Program-made: the position numbers and the translations under genes
Part shown: positions 11,774 to 23,297 of the stretch, one piece after another
Layout of the letters: each line of letters begins with the position of its first letter
Position numbering within the stretch: position 1 is the stretch's first letter
The notes under the pieces: model-generated
Seen by the model: the letters and a program-made list of their open reading frames with translations, nothing else
Database searches by the model: none
Told to the model about the DNA's origin: nothing
Source of the DNA: Elephas maximus indicus
Taxonomy: Eukaryota > Chordata > Mammalia > Proboscidea > Elephantidae
Direction of reading: 5' to 3'
Length of the DNA: 64,000 nt
NCBI RefSeq assembly: GCF_024166365.1
Contig: NC_064823.1
Location: 19,338,924-19,402,923, forward strand

Positions 11774-13039
11774 TTTTTTTTTTTTTTATTGTGCTTTAGG
11801 GGAAAACCTACAGTTCAAGTTAATTTCTCATTCAAAAATTTATACACATGTTGTCTTGTGACATTATTTGCCATCCCCATAACGTGCCACACACTCCCCC
11901 TTTCCACCCTGGGTTCCCTGCCTAGTCGATCAGTTCCTGTCCCTTCATGCCTTCTCATCCTGCTTTTGGACAGGAGCTGCTCTTTTGGTCTCATATATCT
12001 GCCTGAACTAAGGAGCACGTTCCTCACGTGTATTGTTTTTTGTTTTATAGTCCTGTCTAATCTTTGTCTGAAGAGTGAGCTTTGCAAATGGTTTCAATTC
12101 TGGGTTAACAGAGTGTCCAGGGGCCATAGTTTTGGCGGTTTCTCCAGTCTATCAGACCATTAAGACTAGTCTTTTTACCAGAATTTAAGCTCTGTTCTAC
12201 ATTTTTCCCCTGCTCTGTCCAGGACTCTCTGTTGTGTTCCCTGTCACGGCAGTCATTGCTGGTAGACGGGCACCATCGAGTTCCTCAGGCTGGTGGAGTC
12301 TCTGGTTCATTTGGTCCTTTAGATCTTTTGGCTAGTATTTTCCTTGTGTCTTTGGTTAGTATTTTCCTTGTCTCTTTGGTTTTCTTCAATCTCCTTTGCT
12401 CCGAGTGGAATGGGAGCAATTGGTGTATCTTAGATGGCAGCTCACAAGCTTTTAAGACCCCAGATACCATTCACCAAAGTGGGTTGTAGAACATTTTCTT
12501 AATAGCCTATGTTATGCCAGTTGACCTAGATAGCCCCTGAAACTATGGTCCTCAGGTGCCAGTCCCAGCCCTTCTGTCCTTCAAAGTGCTTGGATGTGTT
12601 CAGGAAACTTCTTTGCTTTTGCTTTGGTCCAATTGTGCTGACTTCACCAGTATTGTGTGTTGTCCTTCCTTTCACTGAAGTTGGTCCTTGTTTACTACCT
12701 AGTTAGTGATTTCCCCTCCTTCTCCACTACCCTCGTAACCATCAAAGAATGCTTTTTCTGTGTTTAAACCTTTTCTAGAGTCCCAACAATAGAGGTCTCA
12801 TACAATATTTGTCCTTTTGTGACTGACTTATTTCACTCAGCATAATACCCTTCAGATTCATCCACGTTGTGAGATGTTTCACGAACTCACCATTGTTCTT
12901 TATCGCTGCATAGTATTAACTGTGTATGTACCATAATTTGTTTATCCATCCATCTGTTGATGGGCATTTAGGTTGTTTCCACCTTTTTGCTATTGTGAAT
13001 AGTGCTTCAATGAACCTGAGTGTGCATATGTCTATTTGT

Positions 13040-13093
13040 GTAAAGGCTCTTATTTCTCTCAGGTATATACCTGAGAGAAATAAGAGCCTTTAC
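13040..13093. repeat. 54-bp perfect palindrome inside L1-A ORF2
   Basis: Two exact 27-bp arms (13,040-13,066 and 13,067-13,093) meet with no spacer around GGTATATACC. The homologous place in L1-B (about 16,800-16,850) and L1-D (about 50,130-50,180) has only the left arm followed by unrelated ORF2 text. The right arm is therefore a new inverted copy of the left. Confidence 0.97.
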
Positions 13094-13829
13094 GTGGGAT
13101 TGCTAAATCATGTGGTATTTCCATTTCTAGCTTTTTAAGGAAGTGTCCAATCATTTTCCAAAGTGGTTGTACCATTTTACATTTCCACAAGCAGTGCATA
13201 AGTGTTCCAATTTCTCCACGTTCTCTCCAACATCTATTATTTTGTGTTTTTTGGATTAGTGCCAGCCTTGCTGTGGTGAGATGGTATCTCATTATAGTTT
13301 TGATTTGCATTTCTCTAATGGTTAATTACTACAAGCATTTCTTCATGTATCTGTTAGTTGCCTGAATGTCTTCTTTGGTGAAGTATCTGTTCATAACCTT
13401 TGCTCATTTTTTAATCAGGTTATTTGTCTTTTTGTTGTTAAGGTGTTGCAATATCTTGTAGATTTTAGAGATTAGACCCTTATCGGCCATGTCCTAGCCA
13501 AAATTTTTTCCCAGCCTGTAGGTTGTCTTTTTACTCTTTTCATGCAGTCTATTGATGAGCATTAGTGTTTGATTTTTAGGCACTCCCAGTTATCTATCCA
13601 GTTTCTCTTCTGGTGTTCGTACAATGTTCTATATGGTTTGTATACTATTTTTGCCATGTATTAGGGCCCCTGGCATTGTCCCTAGTTTTTCTTCCATGAT
13701 CTTTATCATTTTAGATTTTATATTTAGGTCTTTGATCCATTTTGAGTTAGTTTTTGTGTATGGTGTATGGTATGGGTCCTGATTCATTGTTTTACAGATG
13801 GCTATCCAGTTATGCCAGCACTATTTTTT

Positions 13830-14145
13830 TTTGTTTGTTTTTCAATTTTTATTCTGCTTTAAGTGAAAGTTTACAAATCAAGTCAGTCTCTCACACAAAA
13901 ACTTATATCACCTTGCTACATACTCCCAATTGTTCTCCCCCTAATGAGAGAGTCTGCTCCCTCCCTCCACTCTCTCTTTTCATGTCCATTTCGCTAGTTT
14001 CTAATCCCCTCTACCATCTCATCTCCCCTCCAGGCAGGAAATACCAACATAGTCTCAAGTGTCCACCTGATCCAAGAAGCTTACTCCTCACCAGCATCCC
14101 TCTCCAAACCCTTGTCCAGTCCAATCCATGTCTGAAGAGTTGGAA
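13830..14145 (-). mobile_element. Short 5'-truncated L1 3' UTR inserted into L1-A
   Basis: About 315 bp of L1 3' UTR with a poly-T start (antisense poly(A)), flanked by the exact 15-bp direct repeat CCAGCACTATTTTTT at 13,815-13,829 and 14,146-14,160. The same 3' UTR text opens L1-B (from 15,506) and L1-D (from 48,866). The insertion post-dates L1-A. Confidence 0.95.
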
Positions 14146-15004
14146 CCAGCACTATTTTTTGAAGAAACTGTCTTTTCCCCATTTAATGGACTTTGGACCT
14201 TTGTCAAACATCAGCTGCTTGTAGGTTTTTGTAGGTGGATGGATTTACTTTTAGGATCTCTTCTGTTGTTCTATGTGTTTGTTGTAGTACCAGTACCAGG
14301 CTGTTTTGACTACCATGGAGGTAGAACAGGTTCTAAAATCAGATAGTATGGGGCCTCCCACTTTGATCTTTTTCTTCAGTAGGCTTTATTTTTCCTGGGC
14401 CTCTTCCCTTTGCATATGAAGTTGATGATTTGTTTCTCCATATCATTAAAAAATACCATTGCAATTTGGATTGGGATTGCACTGTATGTGTGGATTGCTT
14501 TGGGTTTTATAGACATTTGCACAATGTTAAGTCTTCCTATCTGTGAGCATGGTATGTTTTTCCACTTAACGTAAGTCTCTTCTGGTTTCTTGCAGTACTG
14601 TTTTTTCTTTGTATAAGGTACAGTTTTCTTTGTATGGGTCTTTTATGTTGCTGGCTAGATTTATTTCTAAGTACTTTATCTTCTTAGGGGCTATTGTAAA
14701 TAGTATCGATTTCCTTTTCCCAGTTCTCTTTGTTGGTGTAGAGGAGTCCAACTGATTTCTGTATATTTATTTTGTATCTTGATAATTTGCTGAATTATTA
14801 GTTCCAGTAGCTTTCTTGCAGATTCTTTTGGATTTTCTGTGTAGAAGATCCTGTCACTTGAGAACAGTGATATTTTTACCTCTTCCTTACCATTTGGGAT
14901 GCCCTTTATTGCTTTTCCTTGCCTTATTGCTCTGGCTAGGACCTCCAGCACAATGTTGAATAAGAGTGGTGATAAAGGGCACCCTTGTCTGATTCCCATT
15001 CTCA

Positions 15005-15505
15005 TAACCTTCATTTCCTAATGATTTGCCTTTTGCTGAGTATAGATTTCTAATTTGACAGTTTTTTTTTCCTTTAAATATTTTAAAGAGGTGATTTATT
15101 TATTCATTTTCTAACATGAAATCTTCTGGGATTTCTATCTTTTTACCTCTGTGTAAAACAAAACAAAACAAAAACCAAACCTGTTGCCTTTGAGTTGATT
15201 CCGACTCATATATACCCTATAGGACATAGTAGAACTGCCCCATAGGGTTTCTAAGGAGCAGTTCGTGGATTCAAACTGCCAAATTTTTGGTTAGTAGCTG
15301 TAGCTCTTAACCACTGCATCACCTGTTACATAATGTGTCTTTAGTCTGTGGCAGCTTTACTGGTGTTTTCTATATCACTGGGTTTCAGTGATTTGATTAT
15401 GATAACCCTTAGAGTTGTTCTCTTTATATTTATTTTGCATGGGTTCTGTTGGGCTTTTGAATTTAAAATTTTCCTCATATTGGGAAAATTTTTGACCTTT
15501 TCTTT
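15005..15505 (-). mobile_element. Ancient L1 host, segment 2, antisense
   Basis: Continues segment 1 after L1-A: TTTGACAGTTTTTTTTCC then TTAAATATTTTAAAGAGG is antisense ORF1 text of an old L1. It contains an AfroSINE and ends at the L1-B target-site repeat. Confidence 0.7.
15155..15325 (-). mobile_element. AfroSINE, antisense, in ancient L1
   Basis: Tail complement AAAACCAAACCTGTTGCC, body GAACTGCCCCATAGGG, head complement TTAACCACTGCATCACC. Several substitutions relative to other copies. Confidence 0.92.
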
Positions 15506-17750
15506 TTTTTTTAATAATTTTTATTGTGCTTTAAGTGAAAGTTTACAAATCAAGTCAGTCTCTCACACAAAACTTATATATACCTTGCTACCTACTCTCA
15601 ATTGCTCTCCCCATAATGAGACAGCATGCTCTCTCCCTCCACTTTCTCTTTTCATGTCCATTTTGCCAGCTTCTAAGCCCCTCTACCCTCTCATCTCCCC
15701 TCCAGGCAGAAGATGCCAACATAGTCTCAAGTGTCCACCTGATCCAAGAAGCTCACTCCTCCCCAGCATCCCACTCCAACCCATTGTCCAGTCCAATCCA
15801 TGTCTGAAGAGTTGGCTTTGAGAATGGTTCCTGTCCTGGGCCAACAGAAGGCTTCAGGAATGTTTCCTGTCCTGGGCCAACAGAAGGTCTGGGGGCCATG
15901 ATCTCTGGGGTCCTTCTAGTCTCAGTCAGACCATTAAATCTGGCCTTTTTAGGTGAATTTGGGGTCTGCATCCCACTGCTCTCCTGCTCCCTCAGGAGTT
16001 CTCTATTGTGTTCCCTGTCAGGGCAGTCATAGGTTGTAGCCAGGCACCATCTACTTCTTCTGGATGATGTGGTCTCTGGTTCATGTGGCACTTTCTGTCT
16101 CTTAGGCTCATAATCACCTTGTGTCCTTGGTGTTCTTCATTCTCCTTTGATCCAGGTGGGTTGAGACCAATTGATGCATCTTAGATAGCTGCTTGCTAGC
16201 ATTTAAGACCCCAGACGCCACTCTCCAAAGTGGGATGCAGAATGTTTTCGTAATAGATTTTATTTTGCCAATTGACTTAGATGATCCCTGAAACCATGGT
16301 CCTGAAACCCTTGCCCCTGCTTCCTTGGCCTTCGAAGCATTCAGTTTATTCAGGAGACTTCCTTGTTTTTGGTTTAGTCCATTTGTGCTGACCTCCCCTG
16401 TATTGTGTGCTGTCTTTCCGTTCACCTAAAGTAGTTCTTATCTACTATCTAATTAGGGGATACCCCTCTCACTCTCCCTCCCTCCACCCTCTTGTAACCA
16501 CAAAAGAATGTTTTCTTCTCAGTTTAAACTATTTCTCAAGTTCTTATAATAGTGGTCTTATACAATATTTGTCCTTTTGCAAGTGACTGATTTCACTCAT
16601 CGTAATGCCTTCCAGATTCCTCCGTGTTATGAAATGTTTCACAGATTCCTCACTGTTCTTTATCAATGGGTAGTATTCCATTGTGTGAATATACCATAAT
16701 TTATTTATGCATTCATCCATTGATGGGCACCTTGGTTGCTTTTATCTTTTTTCTGTTGTAAACAGTGCTGCGATAAACATGGGAGTGCATGTATCTGTTT
16801 GTGTAAAGGCTCTTATTTCTCTAGGATATGTCCCAAGGAGTGGGATTGCTGGATCATATGGTAGTTCTATTTCTAGCTTTTTAAGGAAGCGCCAAATCGA
16901 TTTCCAAAGTGGTTATACCATTTTATGTTCCCACCAGCAGTGTGGAAGTGTTCCAATCTCTCCACATCTTCTCCAACATTTATTATTTTGTGTTTTTTGG
17001 ATTAATGCCAGCCTTGTTGGAGTGAGATGAAATCTCATTGTAGTTTTGATCTGCATTTCTCTAATGGCTAATGATCATGAACATTTCTTCATGTATCTGT
17101 TACCTACACGAATGTCTTCTTTAGTGAAGTGTCTGTTCATATCTTTTGCCCATTTTTTAACTGGGTTATTTCTCTTTTTGTAGTTGAGTTTTGGCAGTAT
17201 CATGTAGATATTAGAGATCAAGCACTGATTGGAAACTTCATAGCTAAAAGCATTTTCTCTGTCTGTAGGTAGTCTTTTTACTCTTTTGGTGAAGTCTTTG
17301 GATGAGCATATTCATTTGGTTTTTAGGAGCTCCCAGTTATCTAGTTTTTCTTCTGCATTCTTAATAAAGTTTTGTATTCTGTTTATGCCATGTATTGGGG
17401 CTCCTAATGTTGTCCCTATTTTTTCTTCCATGGTCTTTATCATTTTCGATTTTATATTTAGGTCTTTGATCCACTCTGAGCTCGTTTTTGTGCATGGAGT
17501 GAGGTATGGGTCTTGTTTCATTTTTTTGCAGATGGTATCCAGTTATGCCAGTACCATTTGTTAAAAAGACTGTCTTTTCCCCATTTAACTGATTGGGGCC
17601 TTTGTCAAATATCAACTGCTCATATGTGGTTGGATTTATGTCTGGATTCTCAATTCTGTTCCATTAGTCTATGTATTTGTTGCTGTACCAGTACCAGGCT
17701 GTTTTTACTACTCCCAGTGAAATGTAGTTTTTACTACTATGGCGGTATAA

Positions 17751-17807
17751 ACCAAAAAAACCAAACCCAGTGCTGTCGAGTCGATTCCAACTCATAGTGA
17801 CCCTATG
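17751..17807 (-). mobile_element. Tail-only AfroSINE insertion with TSD
   Basis: Only about 57 bp: complement of the SINE tail (ACCAAAAAAACCAAACCCAG, then GTGCTGTCGAGTCGATTCC). It is flanked by the direct repeat TGGCGGTATAA at 17,740-17,750 and 17,808-17,818, so it is a complete but extremely 5'-truncated insertion, not a deletion remnant. Confidence 0.9.
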
Positions 17808-20008
17808 TGGCGGTATAATAGGTTCTAAATTCAGGTAAAGTAAGGCCTCCTACTCTGTTCTTCTTTTTCAGTAATGCCTTATTTATCTGGGGCCTCTTTC
17901 CCTTCCATATAAAGTTGGTAATTTGTTTCTGCACCTCATTAAAGAATGCCGTTGGGATTTGAATCGGAATTGCATTAAATGTCTAGATCTCTTTTGGTAG
18001 AATAGACATTTTCAGAATGTTAACTATTCCTATCTGTGAGCAAGGTATGTTTTTCCACTTATGTAAGTCTCTTTTGGGTTCTTGCAGAAGAGTATCACAT
18101 TTTTCTTTGTATAAGTCTTTTACATCTTTGGTAAGATTTATTCCTAAGTATTTTATCTTTTGCGGGGCTACTGTAAATGGCATTGATTTGGTGGTTTCCT
18201 CTCTGATGTTCTTTTTGTTGGTGTAGAGCAATCCAACTGATTTTTGTATGATTATCTTGTATCCCGATACTCTGCTGAACTCTTCTATTAGTTTCAGTAG
18301 TTTTCTGGAGGATTCCTTAGAGTATTCTGTGTATAAGATCATGTCGTCTGCAAATAGAGATACTTCTACTTCTTCCTTGCCAATTCGGATGCCATTTACT
18401 TCTTTATCTAGACTAATCGTTCTGGCTAGGACCTCCAACACAACGTTGAATAAGAGCGGTGATAAAGGGCATCCTTGTCTGGTTCCTGATCTCAAAGGGA
18501 ATGCTTTCAGGCTCTCTCCATTTAGGGTGATGTTGGCTGTTGGCTTTGTATAAATGCCCTTTATTATGTTGAGGAATTTTCATTCTATTCCTAATTTGCT
18601 GAGAGTTTTTATCATGAATGGGTGTTGAACATTGTCAAATGCCTTTTCTGCATCAATTGATAAAATCATGTGATTCTTGCCTTTTGTTTTATTTATGTGG
18701 TGCATTATGTTAATTGTTTTTCTAATGTTGAACCATCCCTGCATACCTGGTATGAATCCCACATGGTCATGGTGAATTATTTTTTTGATATGTTGTTGAA
18801 TTCTATTGGTTAGAATTTTGTGGAGGATTTTTGCATCTATATTCATAGGGGATATATGTCTCTAATTTTCTTTTCTTGTGGTGTATTTACCTGGTTTTGG
18901 TATCAGGGATATGGCAGCTTCAAAGAATGAGTTTGGTAGTATTCCATCCTTTTCTATGCTCTGAAATACCTTTAGTAGTAGTGGTGTTAACTCTCCTCTG
19001 AAAGTTTGGTAGAGCTCTGCAGTGAAGCCGTCTGGACCAGGGCTTTTTTGTTGTTGTTGTTGTTGTTGGGAGTTTTTTTGATTAACTTTTCCATCTCTTC
19101 TTTTGTTATGGGTCTATTTAGTTGTCCTACCTCTGTTTGTTTTAGTTTAGGTAGGTAGCGTGTTTCTAGGAATTCATCCATTTCTTTTAGGTTTTCAAAT
19201 TTGTTAGAGTACAATTTCTCACCATAATCTGATATGATTCTTTTAATTTCAGCCGGGTCTGTTGCAATATCTTCCATCTCATTCCTTATTCGGGTTATTT
19301 GCTTCGTCTCCTATTTTCGTTTTGTTAGTTTGCCAGTAGGTAATCAATTTTGTTGATTTAAAAAAAAAAAAAAAAGCTTTTGCTCTTGTTAATTCTTTCA
19401 ATTGTTTTTCTGTCTTCTATTTCATTTAGTTCAGCTCTAATTTTTATTATTTGTTTTCTTCTGGTGCCTGTGGGTTTCTTTTGTTACTCTCTTTCTGTTT
19501 GTTCAAATTGTAGGGATAATTCTTTGATTTTGGCTCTTTCTTCTTTTTGGACGTGTGCATTTATTGATATAAATTGGCCTTTGAGCACCACCTTTCCTGT
19601 GTCCCAAAGGTTCTGATACGAAGTGTTTTCATTCTCACTGGATTCTATGAATTTCTTTATTCCATCCTTAATATCTTCTATAATCCAGTCTCTTTTGAGC
19701 AGGGTATTGTTCAGTTTCCAAGTGTTTTATTTCTTTTCCCTGCTTTTCCTGTTATTGATTTCCACTTTTATGGCCTTATGGTCAGAGAAGATGCTTTGTA
19801 GTATTTCAATGTTTTGGGTTCTGCTAAGGCTTGCTTTATGAGCTAATATGTGATCTATTCTAGAAAATGTTCCATGTGCACTAGAAAAGAAAGTATACTT
19901 GGTTGCTGTTGGGTGGAGTGTTCTGTATATGTCTATGAGGTCAAGTTGGTTGATTGTGGCATTTAGATCTTACGTGTCTTTATTGAGCTTCTTTCTGTAT
20001 GTCTTGCC

Positions 20009-20056
20009 CTTATGAGTCAGAATCGACTCGATGACAGTGGGTTTGTTTTTGGTTTG
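20009..20056 (+). mobile_element. Tail-only AfroSINE insertion
   Basis: TATGAGTCAGAATCGACTCG and CAGTGGGTTTGTTTTTGG interrupt L1-B ORF2 where L1-D (about 53,255-53,285) reads straight through. Possible short duplicated site: TGCCCTT before and TGTCCTT after. Confidence 0.85.
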
Positions 20057-20979
20057 TCCTTCACCAAAAGTGGTGTGTTGAAGTCTCCTACTATTATTGT
20101 GGAGCTGTCTATCTCATTTTTCAATGCTGATAGAGTCTGTTTTATGTATCTTGCAGCTCTGTCATTGGGTGCATAAATATTTAATATGGTTATATCTTCT
20201 TGGTGTATTGTCCCTTTAATCATTCTATAGTGTCCTTCCTTATCCTTTCTGATGGAATTAACTTTAAAGTCTATTTTTTTTCAGAAATTAATATCACGAC
20301 TCCTGCTCTTTTTTGATTGTTGTTTGCTGGATATATTTTTTTTCCATCCTTTGAGTTTTAGTTTGTTTGTGTCTCGAAGTCTAAAGTGTGTCTCTTGTAG
20401 GCAGCATATAGACAGATCTTGTTTTTTAATACACTCTTCCACTCTCTGTCTCTTTATTGGTGCATTTAGTCCATTTACATTGAGGGTAATTATGGATAGG
20501 TATGAATTTAGTGCTATCATTTTGATGTCTTTTTTTGTGTGTTGTTGACAGTTTCTTTTTCCCACTTAATTTTATGTGCTGAGTAGATTTTCTTTATATA
20601 TTGTCCTTTCCTCATATTTGTTGTTGCTGCTTTTGTTTCTGCTGAGTCTGTATTTTTTTCTTGTATTTTATTTTGATGAGTAGGATAGTTTGTCTCCTTT
20701 GTGGTTACCTTATTATTTACCCCTATTTTTCTAAATTTAAACCTAACTTTTATTTCTTTGTATCGCTGTATCTTCTTCTCCATATGGAAGGTGTGTGATT
20801 ACATTTCTTAGTCCCTCTTTATTATTTTAATATTGTCTTCTTTTATTTAATAACATTGCTGTTACCCTGTCTTGAGTTTTTTTTTTTTTTTTAATAATCT
20901 TGCCCTGTTTTTTTTTTTTTATTTCCCTGTCTGGGTTGACTTCTGGTTGCTCTGCCCAGTGTTCTAGTCTTGGGTTGAT

Positions 20980-22034
20980 GCCTGATAGTATTGATTTTCT
21001 AACCAAAGAATTCCCTTTAGTATTCCTTGTAGTTTTGGTTTGGTTTTTACAAATTCCCTCTACTTGGTTTATCTGGAAATGTCTTAATTTCACCTTCATA
21101 TTTAAGAGAAAGTTTTGCTAGATATATGATTCTTGGCAGGCAAGTTCTTTCCTTCAATTTTTCAAATATGTCATCCCATTGCCTTCTTGCCTGCATGGTT
21201 TCTGCCAAGTAGTCCGAGCTTATTCTTATTGGCCCTCCTTTGTAGGTGACTTTTTGTTTATCCTTCACTGCTCTTACAATTCTCTCTTTATCTTTGGTTT
21301 TGGCAAGCTTGATTATAATATGTCTTGGTGACTTTCTTTTCAGATATACCTTATTTGGAGTTCCATGAGCACCTTGGATAGATTATCTTCTCATCTTTCA
21401 CAATATCAGGGAAGTTTTCTGCCAATAAATCTTCAACAATTTTCTCTGTATTTTCGGTTATCCCTCCCTGTTCTCGTACCCGAATCACTCATAGGTAACT
21501 CCTCTTGACAGAGTCCCACATGATTCTTAAGGTTTCTTCATTTTTTTAAATTCTTTTTTCTGATTTTTCTTCAAATACATTAGTGCCAAGTGTTTTATCT
21601 TCGAGTTCAGAAATTCTAGCTTCTAATTGAAAAAAAAAAAAAATTTTTTTTTTTAATTGCTTGATTCTGCTCCTCTGACTTTCTATTGAGTTGTCTAATT
21701 CTGTAATTTTATTGTTAATCTTCTGAATTTCTGATTGGTGTCTGTCTATGGATTTTTCCAGCTTATTAAACTTTTCATTGTGTTCCTGAATAATCTTTCT
21801 AATTTCTTCAGTTGCTCTATCTGTGTGTTCCTTGGCTTGTTCTGCATATTGCCTCATTTCCTCCCTGATGTCTCGAAGGGTTCTGTATATTAAACTTTTG
21901 TATCCTGCATCTGGTAATTCTAGGAATGCACTTCCATCTAGAAGATCCCTGGATTCTTTGTTTTGAGAGCCTGTTGAGGTGATCATGGTCCGTTTCTTTA
22001 TGTGACTTGATATTGACTGTTGTCTCTGAGCCAT
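20980..22034 (-). pseudogene. L1-B ORF1 (RNA-binding chaperone), broken
   Basis: ORF1p packages L1 RNA as a trimer. The start is chosen at 22,034 (MAQRQQSISSHIKKR), matched by L1-C at 58,368. Residues about 55-150 are charged heptad-rich coiled coil (KIIQEHNEKFNKLEKSIDR; KINNKITELDNSIESQ). An A-tract within the coiled coil gives an in-frame KKKIFFFF run absent from the other copies. The C-terminal part (21,047-21,268, with ETMQARRQWDDIFEKLKE) lies in another frame, so at least one frameshift is present. The C-terminal end is approximate. Confidence 0.88.
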
Positions 22035-23297
22035 CTATAAGTTATTGTATTAGTTTATGCTTGCCTACTGTGTCATAGCTGCTTGCTTTGTTTTGTTTTG
22101 GTATACCCCTATGGGTTGCTTGAGTGAGCTAGCTTGATTATTTTCACCTTTGGAGCTCTGGTGTCCTGCCCTAGGTGGCTACAGCTATTATCAGCAATAT
22201 CAGTCTAGGAGTCCATTCAGTTTTCTTGTATGAATTCAGCTCATGTTTCCAGGTAGCTGATCATCAAGTGCGTGGTACAGGCTCTGTCCTACAGCCTTAG
22301 AGGGATGGGGATGATTGGCGTATGTACCGGTATCAGATTGCAGCAGAGGGTCACACTCTGAACAAGGCAGGGGGCTGAGAACCAACCCCCAAGTGTCTCT
22401 GAGAAAAGCAGATCCCTGTTCCCTAGAGCATGCAGGTAGGTGGGTTCTGCAGACGGACCATGGGCACCCAAATTTTTTGGTTGTAAGGACTGGCAGGTGC
22501 CAGTTATCTTTGGGCCTCTGGCATAGTTGGCTGGGTGACCTGAGTGGAGCTACCAGTTCTTAGGTCCCTGATGTGGGTAGGTGAGGACCTTGTTTAATAG
22601 GCAAAGCAATGTTAAACACCAAATACCCACCTCTCCACCACACAGCTGAAATGTTTGGACTCTCCCAACAAGGGCCTATTCTCCCAAAATAGGCCCACAC
22701 AGGTCCATGCAGAAGGGAAAGGTGCTCAAAGTCCACAGACGGTTTATGCCTGGACAGGAGCCGCTTCCGTCTTGAGCTCCCCCGATTAGTGAAGCTAGCT
22801 AATTATCTTTTCCCCCAATTGCAAATTTTTTCCTCCCCCAAGGACGGGAGGATGGCTCTAGGTGCTCAACAGTGCCTAACACAGGCCCAGAGAATTCATC
22901 CTCTGAAGCCAGCTTAAGGGCGCGGTAAAATATACACAGGTACTTAGCCTTTTCTGAGAGAGTTGTTCTTCTCAGGTTCCGGAGTTGTGAGTAGGCTGTG
23001 TGGCTGGCTGCTTCTCCCTGAGGAAAGTGAGGCCGAATGCTAGTACCAGCTCATGGCCACTGCAGCTCCGGGAGTGGTGCCTGAGGGCTCTCCCTGATTC
23101 AGGTCGGGTAACTCCTCTCCGCTTCTGAATAGTCTCTTCCTCCCCCTGCTCCTCGGTTCATTTTCTAAGCTTTCCTTTGAAACTCAGGGCTCCCAGCTTG
23201 TCACAAATATACTCGTTTCACTTGTTTTTTCAGGTCTTTGTTGTAAAGAGGGCTTGCTGGAAGCGTCTGTCTATTTCGCCATCTTGGCTTCGCCTCC
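22035..23297 (-). promoter_or_regulatory. L1-B 5' UTR with YY1-like start site element
   Basis: About 1.26 kb, GC-richer than its surroundings, between ORF1 and the 5' end. CCAAGATGGC (plus-strand GCCATCTTGG at 23,278-23,287) sits near the very 5' end, where L1 promoters usually carry a YY1 site that sets the transcription start. Text is colinear with the L1-C 5' UTR (58,370-60,030). Promoter activity is an inference. Confidence 0.75.

Larger units (their letters stand above)
11774..15004 (-). mobile_element. L1-A: 5'-truncated L1, antisense, with TSD
   Basis: On the minus strand this reads ORF2 (from within the reverse-transcriptase domain), 3' UTR, then poly(A) (poly-T at 11,774-11,788). 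Exact 13-bp direct repeats TAACCTTCATTTC at 11,761-11,773 and 15,005-15,017 define the insertion into an older L1. The 3' end carries ATTGTGCTTTAG in the plus-strand reading, shared by all young L1s here. It holds a nested L1 fragment at 13,830-14,145 and a 54-bp perfect palindrome at 13,040-13,093. Confidence 0.93.
12775..15004 (-). pseudogene. L1-A ORF2 remnant (reverse transcriptase to C-terminus), broken
   Basis: Enters in the RT domain: a 107-residue frame at 14,691-15,014 carries [19 protein letters not shown], a conserved L1 RT motif. The catalytic F-A-D-D motif reads F-S-S-D ([12 protein letters not shown]), so the active site is lost. The C-terminal zinc-knuckle region follows at 13,059-13,310 ([19 protein letters not shown]). 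The likely family stop is TAG at 12,775-12,777. Frameshifts, the nested insertion and the palindrome break the frame. Confidence 0.88.
16544..20520 (-). pseudogene. L1-B ORF2 (endonuclease, reverse transcriptase, Cys-rich C-terminus), broken
   Basis: ORF2p normally nicks the target and reverse-transcribes L1 RNA. The start is the methionine of MIALNSYLSIITLNVNGLN near 20,520, the typical N-terminus of the apurinic-like endonuclease. The endonuclease motif CCLQETHF follows, then IVGDFNTPL at about 20,060-20,120. RT motifs are clear at 18,580-18,846 ([30 protein letters not shown]) and 17,983-18,495 ([14 protein letters not shown]; intact LFADDMILY). The stop is TAA at 16,544-16,546. Several frameshifts and stops separate these pieces; the two SINE tail insertions add more. 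Confidence 0.9.
15506..23297 (-). mobile_element. L1-B: essentially full-length L1, antisense
   Basis: About 7.8 kb, bounded by the exact 14-bp direct repeat TTGACCTTTTCTTT (15,492-15,505 and 23,298-23,311). Minus-strand order is 5' UTR (23,297-22,035), ORF1 (from 22,034), ORF2 (from about 20,520), 3' UTR (below 16,544), poly(A) as poly-T at 15,503-15,513. The 5' end begins with a GGAGGCGAAGCCAAGATGGC-type start, the usual L1 5' terminus. Both ORFs are broken by frameshifts and stops, so it is inactive. Two tail-only SINE pieces lie inside ORF2. Confidence 0.95.

Noticed and set aside
11789-12163. 124-residue plus-strand open frame
   Set aside because: It is the reverse strand of the L1-A 3' UTR, which gives similar frames in other L1 copies.
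13754-14224. 156- and 157-residue plus-strand frames here and at 15,348-15,821
   Set aside because: Both arise from the antisense strand of the shared L1 3' UTR. Their similarity to each other reflects the repeat, not a gene family.
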